The notes under the pieces are model-generated. The model was not told where the DNA came from. It saw only the letters and a program-made list of their open reading frames with translations, and made no database searches. 64,000 nucleotides of DNA from Acanthamoeba lenticulata (lineage: Eukaryota > Discosea > Longamoebia > Acanthamoebidae), in contig NAVB01000318.1 of assembly GCA_002179805.1 (NCBI GenBank), forward strand, positions 26,203 through 90,202, given 5' to 3'. Position numbers and translations under genes: made by a program. Positions 56,946 to 64,000 of the stretch are shown in pieces. The first letter of the stretch is position 1. Each line of letters starts with the position of its first letter.

Positions 56946-59908
56946 ATGTCGTGGTTTGGTTGGGGGTCGTCGGCGACAGCAAAGAAGAAGTCTCCCAGCC
57001 CGCCAAAGACGCGGAAGGCCGACAAAGCGCATCTGCAATCGCTGGGCATAGATCCATCGCTTTTCGAGGATCCTGTTCCTGGAGAGGAAGACTATGGCGA
57101 GGGAGAGGATCCACTTGACCCAGAGGTGCATGCCAAAGCCGCCCAGGCAGTTGACGGTATGCGACAGCGTAAGCACACAGTGCTCTCTCCTTTCTGCCAA
57201 TACTTACCGTGAGTGAGCACCAACGCGGCCCATGCAGATGCGATGCGGCTGGCCTCAGGTGTGCAGGCGCACGATGACGATGACATTGAGGTCGAGCTCA
57301 CAGAAGACGACCTTAATGACCCTTCGCTTCTGGCGGAGCTGGAGGGGCTCGACGAGGGTCACAAGCCCACCGATACCTTGGCCTCCCTGCAGAGCAAGCT
57401 CGCGGCAGAAACGCAAAAATGCCTGGGCTTGAAACGGGCCGGCAAAGTAGAAGAGGTACATGAACCCCCTTTTAAGCCTCCATTTTGCCTCTCTTACCAT
57501 TTTCATTCTTAATGCTGGGGCAACTATGTAGGCACAACAGGTACTGCTGACCGTGCGAAACCTACAAGCGCGCGTGAGCCAGCTCAAGCAAGCCGCTACT
57601 GGTGGTGCCGGTGACGATCTCGCAGCACTGGAGGCCGAGGCTATGGAGAAGCCGGCCAGGTATGTGCATGGTTCATACGATCAATCGATCGTTCCGCACC
57701 ACTCATTTACTTTGAGCTTCATCGTCGTTTCCTTGGCCAGTAGGAAGAGCTCACAGGCCGCGACTGCGCCTCAACCACAACAACAGCCGCCGCAGCGAGC
57801 AGCAGCCGCTCCTGCTGTTGCGGCGCAGCCGAGAAGGGCCAGCACCACTGCAACCGTACAGGCACGCCCTAGCGCGCCCCTGGCCGCTGTACAAAATCAA
57901 CCGCCATCCAGGCAGCCGGTTGCAGCTGCCCTAACCCAGGTAGACGATGCCAAGGTAACAGTCATTACCCACCTTTCCCCTTCTCTCCCATGAGTCTCGT
58001 CAGCATTTTTTTTTTTTTCCTTTCTTCTCATACGCTCTTCCTTGAAGACCGCACAGAGAGAAATGCTCAAGCAACGATTTGAGCAGTACAAGTCGGCCTA
58101 TGCTCAGTACAAGGAAGCGGGCGACACGAACCAAGCCAAGGCGACGCTCGCCGCGATCAAGACCATCAACGATCTGAGCCAACTGCTGCAGCAGGGAAAG
58201 GCCATCGGTGCGTATGCAATGCACACTGCTCTTCAAACGTTCTCTTACACTCTTGGTCGCGTGGGCATACGCGAGCGCAGATTTGACCAAGGTACCACCG
58301 GAGCCGCTGGTCGTTATCGTCCCACGGTTGGACGAGGTCGAGCAGCAGAGGCTAGCCGCCTTTGCCAAGCTTGAGAACGAGTTCACAGCGCAGATTAAGG
58401 CTGTCCACGAGCACGCCAAGGTTGGTACCCTCGCACTTTTAGTGATTCATCCAGCAACATCTGCCGTGATCTCACGATTTATTTATCAATCATGCTGAGC
58501 AGAAGCTCAAAGATTCGCCCCTGCGTGAGGACAAGCAAAAGGCGGTGGACATATACAGACGCCAAAAGGAAATGATGGAGGACTTGCGCGTCATCATCGC
58601 TGCCCGTGAGTCTGGTCAACCCGTGCCCAGGCACCGTTACGAGGTAAAGCAGATTCAAGAAGAGCTCGTCTTCACGCACCTTCGTGAGTACGAGCTTGAG
58701 GTAGGCGTCGTGCGCTGCGCGCATCTACCTGTGCCCAAAGAAATTCCCACCGTGGAGTCCTACGTCTACATCTCGTTCCCCTACCCCAAGGCCGAGGCGC
58801 CGCAGATCCTCAAGTCCCCTTCTGTGTCTCGGTTGCTCGATCCTGGTACGTTTCGCTCTTCTTCTTCTTCTTCTTCAGCAATCGTGGGTGTTGGTGATTG
58901 AGTGGTGTTGCGTGGGTCCACCCAGTGTACAATTTCGTGAGCAAAGTGGAAATAGAGCGGAAGAAGTCGTTCTTGCGGTTCTGCGAGCGAAAGCGCCCCA
59001 TCGCATTCGAGCTCTACCATCGCCGGTTGCTGGGGCGCGACATTCTTCTGGGCAAGGGCGAAATGTCGCTTGAGGGCCTCATTAACAAGTGTGAGGTTAC
59101 GGAGGTCATCGACATCATGAAGCCTACCAGCCGCAAACGTACGCGCCTTCCTCCCCAAAGATTGCTACTGCCTGTGTTAAACGGCTGTGTTGATGTTTTC
59201 TTCTCCACAGCGTCGGGAGGCAAGCTCGAAGTATGCCTGCGTCTCCGTACGCCGCTGCAGGGCAAGGATGTCCGTATACGCGAAGAAAAGGTCCTCGTGC
59301 TCGACCCCACTGCTCCGGGTCCCGCGCCTGTGCCCGTGCCCGTGCCTGCCCCTGTGCCTGCATCACTGCCGGTAACTCCCCCGACAACAACGACGTCGCC
59401 ACAGTCGACCCGACCCACAGTCGCTGTCTCGGCCCCGCAGTCCCCGACCCAGCAACAAGCGGCCTCTCAGGCGGCTCCGGCCACCGCAGCTCAGGCTGCG
59501 TCGCCTGCCAAGCCGGGAGCGTCTCCCCAGCGAGCGGCTGCGCCAGCGTTCAACATCGAGACGTATGAGCCTGATAGTGTGGAGAACATGATCAGCAACA
59601 ACGTGCTTGAGGAGGAGCTGCGCCTCACGGACGCAGCCCTCAAGCAGTCGCCCAAGAACGAGGACCTGCTCGACCGGAAGCAGCAGATCCAGCTCAAGCT
59701 CAACATGCTGCAGATCCAGGTGGAGACGGGCCTCTTGACCATGGAGGTCTACGTCCAGCGGCTGGAACAGAAGATCAAGGAGGACCGGAGCATTGCCCAG
59801 ATGCTTGCCAAGCGAGGCAACCGCGAGGCGGCCCTGCAGGTCCTCAGGCGAGTCAAGATCATGGAGAAGGAGCTCACTGAAGGCGAGGAGGAAGGGGAAG
59901 ACAACTGA
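56946..59908 (+). CDS. CC2D1: CC2D1/Lgd-family protein (DM14 and C2 domains)
   Basis: Nine exons join in phase: 56946-57168, 57238-57455, 57532-57659, 57744-57954, 58048-58207, 58281-58420, 58503-58845, 58926-59138 and 59211-59908. They give 777 residues. The N-terminus has acidic CHMP-interacting-like segments (DDDDIEVELTEDDLNDPSLL). DM14-type helical repeats follow, with the pattern of residue runs such as QKCLGLKRAGKVEEAQQVL, LKQRFEQYKSAYAQYKEAGD and DIYRRQKEMMEDL. The C2 domain runs from YELEVGVVRCAHLPVP to KLEVCLRLRTPLQGKD. A Pro/Ala-rich linker leads to a C-terminal helical region (EPDSVENMISNNVLEEEL). Lgd/CC2D1 proteins bind the ESCRT-III subunit CHMP4/Shrub and control endosomal sorting and Notch traffic in animals; in an amoeba only the ESCRT role is expected. 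AATAAA follows at 59935-59940. Confidence 0.88.
58006..58018. repeat. Poly(T) tract in a CC2D1-like intron
   Basis: About 13 T lie 30-40 nt before the acceptor CTTGAAG at 58047; this is the polypyrimidine tract. Confidence 0.85.
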
Positions 59909-59934
59909 GTACTCAGGGTAGGGCAGACAAAAGA

Positions 59935-59940
59935 AATAAA
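59935..59940 (+). terminator. Polyadenylation signal AATAAA (CC2D1-like gene)
   Basis: It lies 26 nt past the stop codon. The next gene on the same strand begins at 60036. Confidence 0.65.
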
Positions 59941-60035
59941 AATTGGAAAAATCGAGTTCAATTTCGATTTTCGTATTTAATTTTTTACGGGGCTGGCTAC
60001 GCGTAGACAAAAGAAAAAAAGAAGAGGGAGCGAAG

Positions 60036-62950
60036 ATGGGGCGCAAGCCTCCTGCATCCCCTTCGCGTTTGCCTCCGCCAACAGGCTTGTTCCTGTTTGG
60101 CGTGGTGGTGATGGTTCTCCTCCTCTCGAGAGCAGAAATGATTTCGGCGTGGGACGAGTTCGATGCGAGCAGTGCTAATGACAACAATCGGAACGATCCG
60201 ATAGAGCTGGTGCTGGAGCACAGGCCCAAGCGAAGCACCCAAAACCCTCATCCCTACACGCCTGCTGCTGCCAAACGCCTGCTCGAGCGGCAAACCTTGG
60301 AGCCCGCCCCTCTGGTCCACCCCGGGCCCATTGCTCAAAGTGCCGCCTCTCCTCTTCCTTGCTTCAGGCAGATGGAAAACTTACCACACGCACACACACT
60401 TCATCCTCAGCGTACATGGGACTCGATTGTCACAGCCGGTTCAAGTTTCGGGCGCTGCTGGACGGCTACAAGCTGCACAACGACACCGTGCCCTTGTGCG
60501 ATAACAGCGCCGAGTTCTACGCGCCGGTCGGGGTCGGCACCCCGCCTCAGTACTTCTACGTGCAGGTACAGCCCTCGACGTTGTTTGTACCGGCTCTGTA
60601 TGTGGCTGATCCTGCCCCGCGTTTTTGCTTTTGCAGGTGGACACCGGCAGCGCTCTGGTACGGACTTCTTTATTTGGTTGTTTTGTTCGGTTTTATGGCA
60701 TCCATGCAGCTAACCCTCTGCCCGTCCTTTTGTGCTCAAAACTTCACAGTTTGCTGTTCCCGTGCAAGGCTGTACGGGTTGTGCTCGTACTACGCACCGG
60801 TACAAACGTGACTTTTTGTTGGCGAGGCGCCGCAGGTCGAGGCTGATCTGCGAGGTGGCTGTGGGTGGCGGGGTGGCGAGCCAGATACGTGCGGAACAAT
60901 TCCTCCACGGCAGAGGGTTTCTCGTGCTCGGACATCTTTCACTGTACAGCCATGCGGTGCTACGGCAACACCTTTGAGTGTGGATTCCACTCGCAGTACC
61001 AAGACAAGTCCTACATTAATGGTAACCGCCAATTCTTTTCTCTTTTTTTTCCTCCTGACATGCCTGAAGATGCCGATCTTACTCAAGAGCTGCTTTAATG
61101 ACCTCCCATGCAGGCGTCGTATTGAAGGATAAAGTGACCTTTGGCAACAAATCGTTCGACAGCATGTTTGGGGCCATCCACGAGGCGGCCGGCACCTTCT
61201 CGGCCACCACACAAGTCGATGGCATCCTGGGCCTCTCCTACTTCTCGGACCTGGCCGTACGTCGTCGCTCCTTCCTACTGCCCACGAGTCAGGGCAGTAC
61301 CCGGTCAGAATCTGACATGGTCCATGATCTTTCTTTGTGTTTGGCCGTCCCGACTGGCTGTGTAGTGCCTGCCCAATTGCGTGCCTCCGCTGTGGGACAG
61401 CTTGGTCACGGCCTACGCCTTGCCCGACGTGTTCACCTTGGACCTTCCCATTCTCAACAAGGGCGTGGCCAAGCTCGTCCTTGGCGGCACCGGCACGTGC
61501 TTCTTTGCCGACCAGCTTCTCCTCCTGACGAAACCCTAACCACGGTCGCGGGTGGGTCATCAGGTCGTTCGCACATCGGCAACGTGGAGTGGACGCCCAT
61601 CATCCAGGAGAGCTACTACGTCGTCGACCTGAAGGAAATCGACGTCGGGGGCGTCCCTATCGCTTACGACCCCGCAGACCTGGGCCAAGTCATCGTGGAC
61701 AGGTAAAGAAAGTCCCTCCTCGCGCGTGTAAACGATGTACGGAGCCTTGGCTCACCGCATTTGCCTGCGGCCACACCTCGTCCTCCCAATCTTCCAGCGG
61801 CACGACGTTGCTCATCCTACCGAGGAACATCTTTGAAGCGCTCAAAGAGGGGTTCCTCTCAGGCGACTGCAAGTACGCTCTCTACTTCTTTGTTTGTTTG
61901 TCGCTTTCTTTGCGCATGGCTGACCCCCATCTGCCTCTCAACACGAATGCCACGGTGGTCGCGCGTCCAGCGTGTTGGGCATCTGCGAGCATGCGCGCCG
62001 CGGGGACAACATATTCAACAGCTGCTTCGACTACACCCAGTTCGTGCACATGACCAACAACTACGCCCTGTACCCCAACATCTCCTTCAAGTTCCCGGGC
62101 GTTCAGGTGCGGGTCCTCCTTGGGACGTCTCGGCAGCCTTTTTCAGGTGTGTGTGTAGGTACACGTGTGGCTGATAGCGCCGCCGTGCAATACCCTGCCA
62201 GGTGGACCTCATGCCGGAGCAGTACCTGCGCACTCAGCTCCGCAGCTCGCTGTGCGTGGAGCTGGCAATCGCGCCCATCGACAACGCGCTTACCATTTTG
62301 GGTGACACTTTCATGCGCGGTGCCGCCCTCCATCCCCATGTCGCCTCTTTTTTTCATGGGGCCGGCGCTATCGATGCCCCTGACTTTCGCCCTGCCAGAC
62401 CGCGTGACGGTCTTTGATAGGGTCAATAAGCGGATCGGCTTCACCAAGGCTCAGGCCTTTGAGTGGGACAAGCCGCCAGCCGAGGAGTGGGTGTGGTGGA
62501 CCATCGCCTGCTTGCTGGGTGGCTTCACCTTGCTCTTCACCGCTTCGTTCGGTACGGCGGCCGCCTTGCAGCGTCCTCGTTAACGCCATGTAATCAACGG
62601 TCGGGGCTTGTCGGTGTGCAGTCGGGTTCATGTACGGCGCAAGGCGGCACAAACGACGGCGGATGCCCCACTATGAGCCACTCTTCTTAGCGGAGGACGT
62701 TACAGATGACGACCTCATTGACTTTAGTGACAACGTCAGCCCTCAATCATCGTCGTCATCTGTGCGCCTGGTGCGTGCCGGCAGGTTCCGCGGAAACAGC
62801 AGCAGCACTGAGGCCGCGACAGCGCTTCTTGTCAATCCAGCGATCCCTGCAGCCGACGAGGACGTCGACGAAGAGGAGCCGGTCCCCGCGTCTACAACAG
62901 CGGAGCCTGTCGTCGTGGCGCCTCCGAAGCCAGACATGAGCCAAGTGTGA
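60036..62950 (+). CDS. Membrane-anchored pepsin-family aspartic protease
   Basis: Thirteen exons: 60036-60339, 60411-60565, 60637-60657, 60750-60799, 60855-61021, 61114-61256, 61366 to about 61495, 61564-61702, 61798-61872, 61971-62106, 62202-62319, 62399-62551 and 62622-62950. All are in phase except the end of exon 7, where only a GC donor would fit. The product has about 640 residues. An N-terminal hydrophobic segment (LFLFGVVVMVLLLS) serves as signal peptide or anchor. The propeptide-like region is followed by VGVGTPPQYFYVQ and the first catalytic VDTGSAL, Cys-rich segments, LGLSYFSDLA and the second catalytic site VIVDSGTTLLILP. The end of the fold is GDTFMR...VTVFDRVNKRIGF. A transmembrane helix (WVWWTIACLLGGFTLLFTAS) and a basic then acidic/Ser-rich tail of about 110 residues follow. 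The topology resembles BACE- and nepenthesin-like anchored proteases of the secretory or endosomal system. Confidence 0.87.
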
Positions 62951-63383
62951 ACCCGCCGAAGAGCTTGTCCTCGCCCAAAAAAGTGTTTTTCCTTTTGCAT
63001 GGCCGTTCAGGTGGTGACGTCGGAGTCAACTCCGGAAGGGTCGCCCGGCACTGGTTGTTTCCGTTCACCATGTGAGGAGCTTCAAGGAGCATACCAATGG
63101 GGAGGGTGGACGGCGTGAACAAACTCGTGAAAAACTGTGGCACCAAATGACAGAGACTTTTGGAGCAACGGGAGATCTCAAGCCAGCGAGCACACCGTGA
63201 GGGACCGGGAAGAAAAGTGAAGGCGACCGCGCGTGGGCGGAGAGAGAGAGGAGAGAACGCGCGAACCATCTTGCTTGCGACAAGGAGGACGAGGGTGCCA
63301 CCGCTAGATAGAGAGGAGTGGCTGGCACATAAAATCGAGAGGGCCTTTATTCTCTCGAGAGAGCCTGGGGAGGCGATTAAAGA
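62951..63383. other. Intergenic region before the kinase gene
   Basis: About 430 bp without a supportable gene. An AG-rich stretch (GGAGAGAGAGAGGAGAGAACGC, about 63,239-63,258) and a TCTCGAGAGA palindrome-like segment (about 63,352-63,361) lie upstream of the kinase ATG, in the presumed promoter or 5' UTR. Confidence 0.45.
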
Positions 63384-64000
63384 ATGAAGAAAATGGATAA
63401 CCCCAAGCATGTGGCCGAGGCTGGCTACCGCCTGGTGTCTGGTGAGATCGACGTCGGCTCCACCTCCGAGGTGTACAAATGTGTGCGGGAATCAGATGGA
63501 ACACCGGTGCGCTTGAAAGTGTTGAATCTATCGTTTCCGATGCCACGACATCTCAGCAACTTCCAGCACGAGTTCAACATTGTGGAAAGCCTCAAGGGTG
63601 TGTCTGGTGTGGTGGCGATATACGATCGAATCTCACAACCAGACTTCGAGGCCCTCGTTATCGAGGACTTTGGTGGCGAGGATCTCCAAAAGTATCTCGA
63701 CCGCAGTGGGCCATTCGCTGCTCACCTCGACCACTTCATCGACCTGGCCATCTCCCTTGTGCTCACCCTAGGTCAAATTCACAGCCATTCCATTGTTCAC
63801 AAAGACATCAAGGTGCGGTCAAGCCTCCACACTCCCATCTTCAGAATCGATCTTTCTCCCTTTTAGGCGTTGAGTTTTTTCCGTTGGGTTTTCCGTTTTC
63901 CAGTTCATTATTAATGCACACGCGAGTGGCCTTGCGTTGCGTTGGCACTGGACGCAACATCATGCAAAAGGATATACACTTAATTTTTTTTTTTTTTTTT
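63384..64000 (+). CDS. Ser/Thr kinase of the hybrid (Ser/Thr-histidine) sensor-kinase type, 5' part
   Basis: Exon 1 (63384-63812, 143 codons, phase 0) encodes the first two thirds of a kinase domain: a degenerate Gly-rich loop (IDVGSTSEVYKC), the Lys strand VRLKVLN, EFNIVESLKGVSGVVAIYD, the hinge VIEDFGGEDLQKYLDRSGPF and the catalytic-loop start HSIVHKDIK. The EDFGGE hinge and HKD in place of HRD are typical of the kinase domain heading very large bacterial and fungal class X hybrid proteins (kinase, AAA-like ATPase, GAF, histidine kinase). Donor GTGCGG follows at 63813. A possible acceptor TTTTCCAG ends at 63903, opening FIINAHASG, which fits the strand after HKDIK. The rest lies beyond the window, so the hybrid architecture is inference. 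Confidence 0.65.
63984..64000. repeat. Poly(T) tract at the window end
   Basis: The sequence ends in a run of at least 14 T after TTAAT. It could be the polypyrimidine tract of another kinase-gene intron or simply where an assembly piece ends. Confidence 0.7.

Noticed and set aside
63384..63866. Casein kinase 1 as identity of the right-edge kinase
   Set aside because: Its short domain and HKD loop first suggested CK1, but the EDFGGE hinge, VRLKVLN strand and lack of the CK1 G-loop fit the hybrid sensor-kinase type better.
1..64000. tRNA, rRNA, CRISPR arrays, operons, insertion sequences or a viral segment
   Set aside because: I saw no tRNA T-loop/anticodon pattern that folds, no spaced short repeats, no transposase or capsid genes, and gene structures are plainly eukaryotic. 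A covariance-model and transposon-library search would be needed to be certain.

Overview
The window is nuclear DNA from a protist, most probably a free-living amoebozoan of the Acanthamoeba type. That assignment is my inference. Coding sequence is GC-rich. Most genes are broken by many short introns (about 45-200 nt) with GTGCGT/GTACGT-like donors. Genes lie only 100-500 bp apart, AATAAA signals follow several stop codons, and all recognisable products are eukaryotic. Splice sites below were read by eye from GT...AG borders and reading phase. Those called exact preserve phase on both sides; the others are marked approximate.

Left arm (1-12.5 kb). In order: the end of an unidentified membrane protein; a ribose-phosphate pyrophosphokinase gene; a long-form tRNase Z (ELAC2) gene; a USP47-like deubiquitinase on the minus strand; a degenerate inverted copy of the end of that deubiquitinase gene; a class 3 lipase gene on the minus strand that looks broken by frameshifts; about 850 bp of spacer with a tandem duplication and a perfect palindrome; and a small acidic-protein gene. 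The tRNase Z has a classical C2H2 zinc finger inside its catalytic half. The deubiquitinase has a RanBP2/NZF zinc finger inside its catalytic domain.

Centre (12.6-49.7 kb, minus strand). One gene fills more than half of the window. It starts with a signal peptide at 49.66 kb, runs through roughly thirty exons, and ends in a single exon of 13,758 nt. I estimate a product of 11,000-12,000 residues. Almost all of it is Gly/Thr/Ser/Val-rich beta-strand repeats. These are interrupted by EGF-like modules, a LamG-like domain, a second copy of the N-terminal 'cap' module and a block of about 275-residue tandem repeats. The C-terminus carries EGF-like modules, a von Willebrand D-like domain, another EGF module, a glycine-zipper transmembrane helix and a short cytoplasmic tail. 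It looks like a giant cell-surface adhesion or matrix receptor, and it is the most interesting object here.

Right arm (50.8-64 kb). In order: a CRAMP1-like SANT protein; a WrbA-like flavodoxin quinone reductase with a lysine-rich tail; a VAMP7-type longin R-SNARE; ribosomal protein eL37 (minus); a CC2D1/Lgd homologue linked to ESCRT-III; a membrane-anchored pepsin-family protease whose first catalytic motif sits on a 21-nt microexon; and the first exon of a kinase of the bacterial-style hybrid Ser/Thr-histidine kinase type, cut by the window edge. These genes cover separate housekeeping and endomembrane jobs, and I see no operon-like functional cluster.
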